DNA of 64,000 bases from Bremia lactucae (taxonomy: Eukaryota; Oomycota; Peronosporomycetes; Peronosporales; Peronosporaceae). Numbering within the stretch: the stretch's first letter is position 1; each line of letters begins with the position of its first letter. The stretch is from NCBI RefSeq assembly GCF_004359215.1, contig NC_090612.1, positions 116,854 to 180,853 of the forward strand, given 5' to 3'. The notes below the pieces were generated by a model, which worked only from the letters and a program-made list of their open reading frames with translations, was not told where the DNA came from and ran no database searches. Made by a program: the position numbers and the translations under genes. Of this stretch, positions 30,517 through 42,144 are shown in pieces.

Positions 30517-31788
30517 TTGGAGAGTCATGAACCCACCTTTGCTAGGCAACAAAAGCGCTATTGGCGCGGATCATTTAATGAGTCTGTCAGTGTTGTAGAC
30601 GTTGGCTTTTGTGAGTTAATAAACTGTAATGTTAAAAACAGTAATTCTGAGCCCGACTCAGCAGAAATAAGTGGAACGGCACGTACTCCGTCGAGTGACA
30701 CTCGTTATAATAACGATTCACTAAATGCTGAAAGCATTGTTGGCCTAAGGCCGAATCATCAAGGGTGCAATATCCCTGAGATACGTGGAGTGGCACGTCT
30801 AAGTCCACCGAGTGTGGTTGGCCGAGGTGGCACCATACTGAGTGTCAATAGTGACACTATTGGCAGTTCGCCAGGGCATTTTGGGTCAAACCCTCCTAAT
30901 GCACGTAAAGTGACACGTAGACGTTCGCTGTATAAGGAAGTTGAGTTACCTAACTCCTTGTCGGATGTCAAATTAGACACCATGTCTTGAATAGAACCAA
31001 TACAGGCTGAAAATCCGGGGACGTTAATGTCCTGGCCTTTAAGAGGCGTATTGTCTCCACTCCAAAACAGGGTGGACACAAAGCGTGTATACTCTCAGAA
31101 AGTGATACGAGTGAGCAAGTACATACGCTTGTAAATGGCGTAACCGGTAACATTGAGGGGAAGTTAGCCTTGCGGCAATCCCTTCGTTTCATGGTCTTTT
31201 AGAGCTAGACGAAATGTCTATTGATGAGTGCGGTGGAGCCTTGACTTATCTGAAATGGTGGTCATTCGACCTATAGTTGAGTTAAACTCATCGTCACTTC
31301 TCGACGAAGCTGTCCTGGATGACACAATAGCTGCACTTAGTGCGCGAAGTGGGTCATCGATTCTTAAAGATCTTACGGATCCAATTTTAAGATGTGTTAT
31401 GTAATAACCCATTATTTGTTTTACCTCCGGATAGAGGTGTTCGTCATGAAATTGACTTGGTTCCGGAAACCAAATATTGTGTCACAAGACAATGGCCTTA
31501 CCAAGGGAGCAGTGTGACGTAATTGACGATTTCTCCCGTGCTAAGCACGAGGCTGGAATGGTACGAGAGAGCAAATTTCCTCATTCGACTCCGACATTTT
31601 GTGTCAAAAAGCCAAATGGTAAATGGTGTATTGTACATGGTTATAATAAGCTTAATGCTGCCACTATACCAGCACAAACCCCCATTACTAGAAAGGATGT
31701 TCTTCAGAACAATATGGTGGGACGTACAATGTACAGTGCATTGGACGTAGTCGATGGTTACTACCAATTGCTCATGTGAGCTAGTGAT
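30517..31788 (+). pseudogene. Gy2 copy B linker and reverse transcriptase start
   Basis: 30517-30990 is the protease-RT linker. 31477-31779 gives the RT entry (TMALPREQCDVIDDFSRA, STPTFCVKKPNGKW, NKLNAATIPAQTPI) up to LDVVDGYYQLLM, where the first catalytic Asp is present. The gene then stops and, a few bases later, the element is cut. The YxDD part is missing. Confidence 0.75.
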
Positions 31789-31799
31789 ATCCCGCCTTC

Positions 31800-32012
31800 G
31801 TAGTAAAGTCTTATCTGTCTCTCTCTTTGCGCGCGACTAGCGCTGACTGGGCCGCAGAGAAAGTAGATATAATGGCCTATATCTACCAATGGATAAGCTT
31901 TTCGAGCATTACTACGTAAAGTAATATTCTCCAAATATTATCTACCATTTAGATTATCTATTAATTACCAACCTTTCAGTGTTAATTTCATGTAACGATA
32001 CACGCCGTTACA
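31800..32012 (-). repeat. Gy1 copy 2, 3' LTR fragment
   Basis: The fragment matches the inner half of the Gy1 LTR, from GTAGTAAAGTC to CGCCGTTACA, and is followed by the polypurine tract complement CAGCCCTCCCTT at 32014-32025. The outer half is lost at the junction with Gy2 copy B. Confidence 0.85.
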
Positions 32013-32121
32013 TCAGCCCTCCCTTAAACAACAATCACTATGATTATTATTGAATAGAGTGGTCACTATAAGACCACTTAACTATAAACGATGTGGATTG
32101 GTCAGAACCATCAATTTAATT

Positions 32122-33643
32122 CTATCGCACGGTAGATAAGTCAATTCGGAAATCGAATAGTGCGGCGCCTTCAGCTGCGGTTCATGCAGCCGCGGGCGAC
32201 GCATTATTATCTCTTGCGGCAGACGTTTCGTCTGCCGTAGTATCAACTCCTTTCGCAACACTAGATGTTGCGGCTGCACGTGGTGGGTCACCACGTGAAT
32301 GTGACCCCTCTTTGGAGGTCGACTATGAGTGCGAGTCGGACGAAATGGCCGACTCGGGGAGACAGAACAGTCGCCTGATCATCTTCAGGCGGCTGACTAT
32401 GAGCCTTCGAATGTGGGAAGTCATTCGGGTAGACGTGCTAATAGCTTTCTCTCCAGCGTGTTTGTTCCGACGAGGATGATTCCTCATCACCAGCACCATC
32501 TCCCGTGCCGTCACCCGCACATATTTCTGTGCGTGGTGGTGACGATGGCATAAGCCATCGTAATAAAAGTTTGTGTTACCCCTGCTTCAGTGGGATCACT
32601 CAGGGGAGCTTAGACAATAAAATGTCTCGTCTTGCTAATGAGAAGAAGCTGTGGCTTTTGCCCGAACGGCTTGTCAATATCTTGTCTGGAGAGACTACTC
32701 CTCACAATATTATCCCTTATTTATTGCGACATATCTTCATAGCCTTAATCGCGCTAAGGAAGATTTTTATCTCGATGCTTTTCTTAAGCATCGATGGTAT
32801 AGTGGCAGCAACAAGCGAAATAAAATCGCGCTGATGCAAGCCTGGAGTGGGTTTATTCGCAATGTCAAAGACATTAGACGCGAAGCCTGGCTTGAAAGAC
32901 TTAACGCGATTCGCGTCAAGTTGAAGAAAGGGCTCGCATCTCTATTGAGATGCGCGATACGAGTGACGTTTGCAATCGATTTACAGGCGCCAGGGGCGCG
33001 TGTTTCTCGATGGACCTTCTGACCCATCGGTTAGGTCTCGTCATACTGATGGACGAGGCCTTCAACGTCAACAACCAGCTGCGAATTAGGTTCCCAGCTG
33101 TCATGCGAAGGTGAATAACCGCGGCAGCGAACAAAATAACTCGTTTGCTGCCCCTTCACATCACGGTGGTTTAGAATACGTTCCACAAGGAAACGTTGAC
33201 CACCGTGAGAATTCATCAGTGCTTGTGTTGGAGGAGATAATATTAGATCCGAACCATGTGTCGGATCTAGAGTCGAAGATCGACAAACTCGATCGTTACA
33301 TCCATGTATTGGAAGAAAACTTTGAACATGGGCGCGGCAAGCGTCACTCGTTGGAGCAGACGGTGCAAGCTCACTTCATCGAACGGTTATAAACCGTTCG
33401 AAGAGTTCGTACTCAATGGTGTAGTACGAACGGAAATATCCCGCTCTTCAGGATAAGCTTTCGTCAGCTCATCGCTGTTTTGAAGATCCTCGGACCCGAA
33501 ATAAGAATCTCCAGATTCAGCATGAGAATCTGGTTCGTGACCACAAGAATCTTTTAGGGATTCTTGAAAAGGGGGGCTAGATTCGTCCTCGGAAGAAACC
33601 GCGCACTGATGGTACGGGCGGAGCAGACCAACGTAAAACGTAG
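32122..33643 (+). pseudogene. Antisense coiled-coil ORF of Gy1 copy 2 (decayed)
   Basis: The coding region can be followed against pol from the LTR side to a TAG at 33641-33643. The N-terminal ATG of copies 1 and 3 is mutated here. In order there are an Ala-rich start, an acidic Ser/Pro part (32280-32530), a helical Trp/Leu-rich part (32651-32940, for example YLDAFLKHRWYSGSNKRNK), and a coiled coil (33111-33392 with VSDLESKIDKLDRYIHVLEE). The segment 33031-33216 lies exactly opposite the chromodomain. Frameshifts interrupt it several times. Confidence 0.5.
33031..33216 (-). pseudogene. Chromodomain of Gy1 copy 2 pol
   Basis: The frame reads FLVERILNHRDVKGQQTSYFVRC and then SHDSWEPNSQL, the classic chromodomain pattern V-E-x-I-L-x-x-R...Y-x-V-x-W-x-G-Y...S-x-D-x-W-E-P. 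It targets integration to modified chromatin in chromoviruses. It is joined to the integrase by a linker with frameshifts. The Trp of the second strand is Cys (VRCRGY). Confidence 0.75.
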
Positions 33644-34605
33644 GATGCGTTCGCATCCTACGTGGCAATTCTATTGTGTACGCATTAACGCTTAGGTAAG
33701 TTTACAGTAGAGAGTAGTACTAGGTCATTATTTTTAATAAAAGAAAATTTGCTCTTTCGTGTTTGTCTGCGTTCCGTATCTAAGGTCCACTGCGTTAGCA
33801 ATGGAATCCTGAACGAAACGGATTACTAATTCTCGAGCCAGCAAAAATTCCTCTGCTGACTCATTTGTTTTGTCTTTTTCAGTGCGCTTTGTGCGCACTG
33901 CCATGAGATCTTTCTCATATTCGATGTTGATTGCTTCGACATCGACATCACTCGCGTCGTTGGTAACTTCGACGTGTGATGAGTTTGAGCCAGAAATGAT
34001 TATGCTCGTCCGAGTCACCCCCCCTTAATTAGAGGATCCCTCTAATTAGGTGAGTATGCGTGGATGGCGTAAGCCATTCACGAAGAACGGTGTATGCATT
34101 GTATACGCGTGCACCGATTTGTTGATGGCGAATTTGGCAATCAGTAAAAACTTGCTCCAATTCGGATAAGATTGGACGTAATCTCGAAGTATCTCTTCGA
34201 GGACTTGAATTACGCATTCCGTCTGACCAGATGTCCCTGGATGGTAAGAAGTTGACATAGTCAGCCGTGTTTCGATCTCTCGGAACACGGTTTGCCAAAA
34301 CTCCGCCGTAAACCGTGGATCTCTATCCGAGACCAGTTCACGGCGTAAACTGTGGAGTTGAATACCGTGTCGATAATTACACGGGCACAGCTCGAAGCCG
34401 TGATCCACTCTGGTACTGCAACTAGATGTACCATCTTGCTGAATCGGTCTACAAAATCAAGGATTCCATTGTTGTTGTGATGATCTTCGGGAAATCTGAA
34501 GGCGAAGTCCATAGATACGGACTGCGAACATTCTGCTGGAAGTGGTAGAGTTGGAGAGGTGCAGGGGATGAAGGGCTTGGCTTTACCCGTTGACATACCT
34601 CGCAA
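33387..34605 (-). pseudogene. Gy1 copy 2 integrase, broken
   Basis: 34261-34605 has SVSMDFAFRFPEDHHNNNGI and VDRFSKMVHLVAVPE, the core start with a catalytic Asp. 34046-34408 has LVSDRDPRFTAEFW with the second Asp and then SGQTECVIQVLEEIL, where the usual TDGQTERVNRVLE is changed but the Glu remains. 33734-34018 is the linker before the GPY/F module, 33387-33668 the part after it. Frame changes separate all blocks. Confidence 0.78.
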
Positions 34606-34695
34606 GCTCGAAAGTACTTACGCACGAACTGATACTGGCGGGGCCAGTAAAAGTCTCGACTTGCTGTGAGATAAGTTCTCTTACGTCCACGATCC

Positions 34696-35073
34696 TTATC
34701 ACGCCGAACCAATTTCGAGTCGGTTGTGCACTCCAACAGTGAAAATAATTCTACTGCTACAACACTCACTTCGAGTGTTCCGTCATCACCTTTGTTTGAT
34801 GACATAAAGAAAGCCTAAACAGCAGATGAAGAGCTTCTGCGTTTGATGGATCATCTGATGAATCCATCCGATAAATGTTTTAAAGCTTACCGGCTTTATA
34901 TCGATCGTCATCCGATGATCCATCAAACGCAGAAGCTCTTCATCTGCTGTTTAGGCTTTCTTTATGTCATCAAACAAAGGTGATGACGGAACACTCGAAG
35001 TGAGTGTTGTAGCAGTAGAATTATTTTCACTGTTGGAGTGCACAACCGACTCGAAATTGGTTCGGCGTGATAA
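34696..35073. repeat. Perfect inverted repeat, 160-bp arms, 58-bp spacer
   Basis: 34696-34855 is the exact reverse complement of 34914-35073. In copy 3 (45920-46140) the same part is present once and in normal direction. Here the order is inverted spacer plus arm followed by the normal arm, so about 218 bp were copied backwards in front of the original. The repeat interrupts the RNase H-integrase linker of the element. Confidence 0.93.
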
Positions 35074-35124
35074 CGCATCAGCGACGACATTAAGTCGTCC
35101 TGGTTTATATTCCGCGGATAATTT

Positions 35125-36150
35125 TTACTCCACGAAGAAGGATAGCCACCTCCCAATTGTTTGCGAGAGGTATGGGCTGGTTACGGCCGACGCATGGTCC
35201 GTAAATACGATGAACGATCTATCTCCGAGAAGATAGGACCTAAACTTAACCAGTGCATATTTCATGGCAAGGAGTTCCTTGTCATGCACTGGGTAATTGC
35301 GTTCAGCTGGTTGCAGCTGACGCGATTGGTAACAGACGACATGCTCCGCGCCGTCTGTATCGTATTGCATTAACGCACAGCCGATTGCGAAATCGCAGGC
35401 GTCACAGACCACATGGAATAGGTCTGTCTTGATCTGCAATCGCCAAGATGGGCGATTGCATCAAACTTCGTTTTATACCTTCAAAGAAACGCTGACAATC
35501 AGCGTTTAATAGCCATTTCGCGTCCTTTTCAAGAAACGAGAGAGATAAACTGTCATCTCGGCATAATTGTGGGAGCACTTGTGCAAGTAGGCCGCTAATC
35601 CAAGGAACTTTCTAAGTCCATTGACATTGACTGGAATTGGCCAGTCGGTAATTGCCTTGATCTTTTCGGGATCAGGACGCACGCCGTGTTTACCGACGAT
35701 GCAACCAAGAAGTGGTATCTCGCTTCAGCGAATATGCTTTTCTTGATATTTGCGTACAACTTATGCTTTCGCATAAGTGAAAAAAGCATGACGAACGCGA
35801 GTTTTATGAGCTTCCACGTTCAGTTTTCCGCCCATAAACCGGCTATGGATGAATACATCGTCAAATTTCTCGTGCGAATTCTCGCAACGGTCTTAACAGA
35901 GTTGTTACACATCTGTTAAATGTTGCAGGGGCGTTACTAAGCCCCTGACGTATCACTAGCCATTTCCAGAGCATCCCACTGGGAGTGCTCTCTGCCGTGT
36001 ACGGTATCTACGTTCACGCGTAAGGGTCTGATAAAAGTTATCCGTCAGATCCATAGACGAAATAATGGTACTCTTAGACATACCATCTATAATTACGTCT
36101 TTTCTAGGTCACGGTGTCTGAGCCGGTACCATTGTAGCATTCAGTTTATT
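35125..36150 (-). pseudogene. Gy1 copy 2 reverse transcriptase and RNase H, broken
   Basis: 35125-35439 carries the RNase H motifs CDACDFAIGCALMQYD, HDKELLAMKYALVKF and FTDHASA. 35595-35789 carries the end of RT (HKLYANIKKSIFAEARYHFL). The YxDD region near 35850-35900 is damaged and RT motifs upstream to about 36150 are only seen in short frames. The element part matches copy 3 almost base for base up to about 35835 and diverges beyond. Confidence 0.75.
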
Positions 36151-36620
36151 GAATGCGTGCACTATCCGCCACTCTCTTTTGGCCTTTCGCACACAGAAGG
36201 TTGGGGGGGTTATGTGGGGAGGCTGACTCCCTTACATGTCCTGCTTTTAATCGATCGATAAAGAATTTATCGATCGCAATTACTTGTTCAAGAAACAGTG
36301 GCCGCTGCTTGATGACACAGTACTTCGAGCCCGGTTTGAGCTCGATCCTTGTCGAGTGCCTTTATCCTTAGGCAACTCGCATGGAACTGCTTGAGGGAAT
36401 ACATCCCTGTATTCAATTGAATCCTTGTATAAAGAATTTGTCTTAAGTGACCCTTAGGATTAAGAAGTATAACTTTCAATCCGAGTCTTCACATCGCGAA
36501 CACTTTCGCCCATCGATGAGCTGCTAAAAACTCGTTCGTTTTCTGCAATTATTGCCGCTGACCGAATATCGGCAACGTATTCGTCCTTTGTGACGAGTAC
36601 GTAGATCTGCCTGATACTGG

Positions 36621-36895
36621 ATTCGTCAAGTTGGCAGATGCGATAAGTGCTTGTCACATTGTCGACGAGCAAATGCAAGTCGCATTGCTCAATCAAATTT
36701 GGCAGGCTGTGGCAAAAATTGGGCGCTAGACCTTATGTTGCGCGACCCATATGTCATTGGGTTGCTAGGGGCTTTTAAAACTCGGCTAAAAAAACAGACC
36801 TCTAATTTTCCTAGGGCTGAGTTCAGAGCTCGATCGGAGCTTCTGAAACTCAAGCATGACAGCGTGATGTTCGCGCTTATGCCCAGCACGCATTA
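36621..36895 (+). mobile_element. Gy1 gag fragment, inverted relative to copy 2
   Basis: The + strand reads a Gy1 Gag piece: CRRANASRIAQSNLAG, DLMLRDPYVIG, EFRARSELLKLKHD, comparable to 14010-14270 on the minus strand of copy 1. It directly follows copy 2 and precedes Gy2 copy D, and marks a rearrangement junction. Confidence 0.75.
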
Positions 36896-36896
36896 A

Positions 36897-38672
36897 ATGT
36901 GTGGAGTGGATCAGCGATCATTAACGATCCTTCGAATCGATTCTCTTCTTAAGTTCCAAAATTCCGAGACGTGGTGTGTCACAATTAACCGTCCGCATAG
37001 AAGTGTGCATCATTACATTGACTTGGTTACTGGAATCAGATATTTTACTGGCGTTCACCAAACGAGCAGTGTGACGTCATTGATGAATTCTTCTGTGTTA
37101 AGCACGAGGCTGGAATGATTCGACACCAACATGTTATGTCATAAACAAAACGGTAAATGCTTTGTACATGCTTACAGTAAGCTTAATGATGCTACTATAC
37201 CGGCACAGACACCAATTCCTAGAATGGCTGCTTCTCCTAAAGTTTTGGTGAGGGAACGGTTCGCTTCACTTAGTCAATTATTACTATCAGCTGCTCATGC
37301 AAGCTACTGACATCCGCTTACAGCGGTAAGCAGCCTTAGTGGGATGCTGTAGGATTGGCTAGTTACGCTTTAGGGCTTTTTAATGCTATTTTGAACATCT
37401 AGTGACACAATTATTGCGTCATCATCTAGAAGATTCACATACTTATTTGCTGTTTAATTCATAGCTAGACGGAAAAGTGGCGGTCTGATGTGGAAACCCA
37501 TTCTGCGAAGTGTGTAAGTGCCTTCGAACAAATAAGCTGTATGACAACGTATCTAAATACGTCTTCAATGCAAAAGATTTTTTCTTCTTAGGGTTAGTCT
37601 TTGGAAAAGCAGGCCTGGGAGCAGAACCTGCTACAATTAAATCCGTTGTTAATTGGCCGGTTCCTAAGAACCAAAAGACCTGAGTGAGTAGCAGAGTTTA
37701 GCCAACTATATGCACAAATGTAGCAAAAAATTACGCGGATATGGCTCGGCCATTATCAAATCTACGTTAAGAAATCAAAATGATGCTGGAATAGCACATA
37801 GAATGACGTTTTGAATACAGTAAGGGATAGCCTCGCCCATGCCCCGATTTTGGCTCTGCCAATCCTGATCGGTCTTTCAAGCTTGTCTGTGACGACACTG
37901 AGCATACTTCGTGGCGAGAAGATGCTTACTATGAAGTATGTTCTTGTCAAATTCAGGGTACATCTGCAAGTCTCTTAGCTTTTTGTAGTCTATTCAGATC
38001 ATGAGCCTTTAGGTTCTGCGACTAAGTCGCCTCATCTCTCGCAGAGAATGGCTCGATTGATTTTCATTTGCTGAATAAAACTTTTTAGGTGAAAAAAAAA
38101 GCCTGAAAAAAAATGCTTTGGTTGATGCATTATCATGCAGGCGAGATTAGGATCTGGCTCATTTCACACGTGTAACGTCACCACTCCATTACTTGATTCA
38201 ATTGGCACATGCCAATGATGAACAGTGTGTGGCTTTGCTACAAGCTATCGGAAGCAATGAGTATAACATTTGGACGGTAAATGTCGAGATGACTACGTGC
38301 GGGGTTGCATCGATACTCAATCGAAAATGGCCTTTTTGTGCTATTGCACCGCCAACGCTTTGACGGAAGCACCTATGCGTTGTTGAATTTTAAGATAAGG
38401 ATGTACCAATGTTCTGGGAACGGATTTTGGAGTCCGGCAGGATTCGTATTTACGCGAAAGCGTGTTGGGTGGGGACTCCTTATTTTTGCTTAGGTACGGA
38501 GTACGTCTATCAAAGTCCTAATACTTTCCGTCTTTAAAAGGTAGCGAGGAATCGAAGATCCACGTTTAGTTGTCATACGAAAAAATATATGCCAAAACAA
38601 CCGTGGATTTAGCTGTTGAGTATCAAACCTCTAAGAAGAAATGCAGAACTCGATTTCAACCGTCTGATGGGG
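36897..38672 (+). mobile_element. Gy2 copy D, old and internally deleted
   Basis: Short matches to Gy2 pol follow each other on the + strand: RT entry near 37060-37330, the KNYADMARPLSNL block at 37720-37770, RNase H remnants to 38110 and the YSIENGLF block of the integrase linker near 38315. Between about 38500 and 38590 most of the integrase is lost. At 38650-38672 the sequence CAACCGTCTGATGGGGG equals the Gy2 polypurine tract context at 22388-22410 (complement). Stops are frequent, so this is the oldest Gy2 copy here. Confidence 0.65.
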
Positions 38673-39290
38673 GTTATAAGGTACACGTTATCACACCCAT
38701 TAGACTGTGGGTTGCTAAACCGTAAGGACGCCACAATTTACACTATGCGTAAGATACCCTTTTCTTCATTAATTTAGGTATTTTCGTTAAATTTCTTTTA
38801 TTAATAGATAGTTTACGTGGCAGCCGCCAGGTAAAATAAAGTGGTGCTAAGGCGAATCGACAACTCGTCGACAGCTCGAATAATATACTTGATTGCATAT
38901 AAAATCGATCGCGAGAATTTGCAGTGCCTTTCTTTACTATTCTAGTATCTTGCCCGAGTGCTGTAAGGAGGTGGACTTAAGATCCGCTAGAAATTAACTA
39001 TCTGCGTATGTTCAAACCACAGAATCTGTTTTTAGATATGTTGGCAGAATTATACAATTCAGAAACATAAACTAAGCTTGGTTCCCTTGCGATTTCATTA
39101 GTAAGAGTACAAAACCTTCCAAAGGTACATACTCATGGGCCTTAGTACCACTTGAATCTACGAACCATTGAGTTCGTAAAACATAACTCTTTAAGCTCTA
39201 CGAGCTTGTGAAACTCTTCGATCTGTTGCCTTTATTAATTCTGTAGATGTACAAGTCTTCCTCTTACTTAAAGAGTGAGGTAATTAAGCT
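38673..39290 (+). repeat. Gy2 copy D, diverged 3' LTR
   Basis: The stretch follows the polypurine tract and shows a diverged Gy2 LTR: GTGGCAGCCGCCAGGTA near 38818, and from 39130 a series matching the LTR 3' half (CACTTGAATCTACGAACC, TTTAAGCTCTACGAGCTTGT, AAGTCTTCCTCTTACTT). It is longer than the other Gy2 LTRs (466-483 bp), so it contains an insertion or runs less far than stated. Confidence 0.5.
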
Positions 39291-39295
39291 TTTTT

Positions 39296-39925
39296 TAACA
39301 TACTATCTGCAAGGTTTAATATTTCATTATTGAATTTTGTTCCACTGATTTTTCCATAATCTGTACAATATAAGATATCATTGAAAGTGACCACCGATCC
39401 GCTCTTCAATCAATAAGTATCCATATTTGAATTAAGTAAGAATCTAGGTGATATAGGTGCAACTAGCAAGCTTTTTTTATAGTGCGAACGGTAAAGCTGT
39501 CTAAGTCTTTCAACAAAAATCCGGCATAAATTAGTTAAAGGTGCCTTGTGTACGGAATAGTTTAGTAAAAGATAGTGCAGAGGTCTGTTCAAATGCTGTC
39601 TAAAATGAAAAGAAGGAGTGACGCGAACCAGATATGCCATGAAAGGATGGTGAAATGCATTTGAAAAGAATGCAGACCGATGATTCTGGAGCCGGGTGAT
39701 TTGAAAACATACTTGAAACTTGAAAGTAAAATGATGCAAGAAGTCAATTGCTGACAATAAGATGTCAAACCGAGCGTTATAGCGCTTACCGCAGTATGTC
39801 AACTGTTCAGAGCGATAAATTCTATCCATTAATAGACAAAGAATCGACTTAAAAAGTCTGAGACATGTAACTTTCCCGGTGGTGCCACTTAAAACAATTC
39901 CAAAGATAAATGAAGTAAGTACGCG
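39296..39925. other. Unassigned stretch between two Gy2 LTRs
   Basis: The sequence is AT-rich and without a recognised element. A minus-strand frame of 186 codons (39410-39970) exists, rich in His, Phe and Leu, but it begins inside the LTR of copy C and has no recognisable domain, so I do not call it a gene. Confidence 0.4.
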
Positions 39926-40391
39926 TGTAATGGAACACACATCAATTGGAGAACCGTTGTTGTGGTACATTAACTTTATGTGTAAAATACCCTTTTATCT
40001 TATTCTGAAATAGTAACTTACTTGAATTCCATTTATTATGGGTAACAAATGTGGTCGCCGCCAGATATAAATTTGGCGGCCGGAATCAATTTTTAATTAA
40101 CTAGGATAATATTTAGATTTAAATGCTGACATAAAGTACAGTTCTTCTTTTGATCTTAAAGGGTTTAGTGCCTTCCTAAAGCTTGCGCATTGATCTGTAG
40201 GAGATAGAAGCCTTTGGGCACTAGTTGCCACTTGGTTCTACGAACTCCTATATCCCTTGAACTAGAATTATATTAAGCTTACACGCTTGTAAGATTCCCT
40301 GAGTTGTTAAACCTACTAATTCTATAAAATTGAGAGACTTTCTGAGTCTAAAGTCTTCCTTTGACTTTAGGAGCGAGGTAGCTCCGCTACA
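39926..40391 (+). repeat. Gy2 copy C, 5' LTR
   Basis: The repeat starts TGTAATGGAACACAC and ends GTAGCTCCGCTACA; it is homologous to the LTR 21905-22387 in opposite direction. It is followed by CC and then TGGTAGTACTCTTAG, a candidate primer-binding site starting with the expected TGG. The matching tRNA cannot be named from sequence alone. Confidence 0.85.
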
Positions 40392-40449
40392 CCTGGTAGT
40401 ACTCTTAGTCAATCTACGCCTGAGTCTTTGTAAGACAACCTTCACTGTA

Positions 40450-41870
40450 ATGGAAGAGTTTCCAGAGCTTTCAAAGGCGCAACGCGCATCTCATGACAAG
40501 CTCAAAAATGCATTAGGGCTTAAACATGTAGAGTTCATTATATCCGAGGAAAAAGAGGTCCTGCATACAAGTCTTGAAGCCTTCATGCGATATAAATCCT
40601 CCCTGGTAGGCCAGATACATCTCTGTGCCTGATTCTGAGCCGATTGCTCGCCCTCTAGTCGTCAATGCAAAGACATTTAAGGGGCAAGAGGGAGAAAATC
40701 TCCTTTCTTGGATTAAGCAGATGGATATGTTCATTGCCTCCGCCTTGATCTTAAAATAACGACAAAAGGTGTTATGGCCATTAACAAACTCGGTGGTAGA
40801 GCCATTGAGTGGGCATTATTGTGCACCACGTCCATAAACGACGCTTTTCCCTCATGTGATTCGCTGAAACAGCAAACGACCAGCATGTTTGCACCGCCTG
40901 ATCAGGCTTATCGCTAACAAGCACGGCTCCTAGTGACTCAAAAGGGTAAACGAACTCTAGAGGACTTTGTCGAGGAGTTAAGGACCTCATTGCATCTATG
41001 CATCAAGACCCGGTGCGAAACAATTGTCGTATCAGTTTTTATGTGGGGTCTTAATGAGGTCGTTGCCCGGACGGGATTATTCCGGTCTCATCCTGCTACT
41101 TTCGAAGAGGCAGTTGCCATAGCGCTACGCGATGAGTTCGATTTTAAGTCGGCTTGTGTCAGCACGCCTGTTTACCGATCAAGCTTCGAGCACATGTGTA
41201 CCGTCTAATAGAACAGAACCCATGAATATATGCCTCGTCGAGGAAGAAGAAGAGGCTTTTCAAGCTGTGGAACATAATAAGAAAATCCGTAGATGTTATA
41301 TGTGCGGAAGCACGAAACGTTTTCGTCCGGCCTACCCCTACGAAACACGTGTATATCTCGAAAGAGCACCGATTCCGACCTATACCAGAAATTTGATACG
41401 AGGCACGAAAACGTCGATACCAAGTAGGTGCGGGGCGCCCTACTGTGGAAGACCTAGGCTCTGTTGAGCCTGTAGGAGATGATTGTAAACAGGACATAGC
41501 CGCAATTAGCTCGGTGCGTAATGGCACGGGGCGTGAGTACAAGCCGAGCTTGTTATTTCATCTAGCGACTGTGAAGGGCTTTGATAAGCCATTGTCAATT
41601 TTAATTGACTCAGGGGCGTCTTGCAATTATGCTTGATCAACAATACATTGAGGCCCTTAAAGCGCATGAATCTGATACAATCACTGTTAGCTTAGCAAAT
41701 GGGACTCGTGCACTGTTCCTCCAGTTCCTTTAAGCTTAGGCAAAAGGTTCTGGACTTTGACATTATGAAATGCTGTCTCGTTCTTGATTTGGATTCGATA
41801 TATAATCTCATCTTTGGTATGACCTGGCTTGGACGCCATGAGTTATGAATCTATTGGAGGTCTAAGACCT
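40450..41870 (+). pseudogene. Gy2 copy C Gag and protease, broken
   Basis: Gag starts with ATG at 40450 (MEEFPELSKAQRASHDKL), 59 bases after the LTR. The first frame runs to 40632, and further frames hold FKGQEGENLLSWIKQMDMF (near 40680), TSMFAPPDQAYR-like sequence (40880) and the capsid end (40933-41208). CYMCGSTK at about 41300 is a half zinc knuckle. The protease site at about 41600 reads ILIDSGASCNYA, with the normal DSGA, followed by a TGA. The 5' end of gag seen here is what the assembly gap hides in copies A and B. Confidence 0.75.
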
Positions 41871-42144
41871 TAGGCACCACGCGTAATGTTGTTAGCAAAG
41901 CTTTAAAGAGTTATAAACCCACCTTTGCTAGGCAACAAAAGCGCTATTGGCGCGGATAACTTACTGAGTCTGTCAGTGCTTTAGATTTGAGAATGTCTGA
42001 GATAATTAACTCCAATGTTGTAAACATTAATTCTGAGCTCGACTCAGAAAAAGGGGGTGGAACGGCACGTACTCTGTCGAGTGACACTCGTTGTAATAAC
42101 GATTCACTGAATGCTGAAAGCATTGTTGGCCTAAGGCCGAATCA

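Larger units (their letters stand above)
29479..31799 (+). mobile_element. Ty3/gypsy element Gy2 copy B, truncated both sides
   Basis: This is the mirror image of 26500-28809: Gag, protease, linker and the start of RT on the + strand. Near the gap the two arms are almost identical; beyond about 31240 they differ by small deletions and about 5 percent or more by eye. The right end breaks in the RT gene at about 31795 and joins a Gy1 LTR fragment. The left end is the gap. Confidence 0.85.
31800..36615 (-). mobile_element. Ty3/gypsy element Gy1 copy 2, truncated both sides
   Basis: On the minus strand the order RT, RNase H, integrase, chromodomain and 3' LTR fragment can be followed. The LTR fragment 31800-32012 lacks its outer half. 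The 5' side ends near 36615 within the protease-RT linker, where the sequence flips into a Gy1 gag piece of opposite direction. The part 33787-35835 is nearly identical to 44883-46909 of copy 3. Confidence 0.88.

Noticed and set aside
39410..39970. 186-codon minus-strand frame
   Set aside because: It starts inside the Gy2 LTR, has no recognisable domain or homologous copy in the window, and composition is that of AT-rich noncoding DNA.
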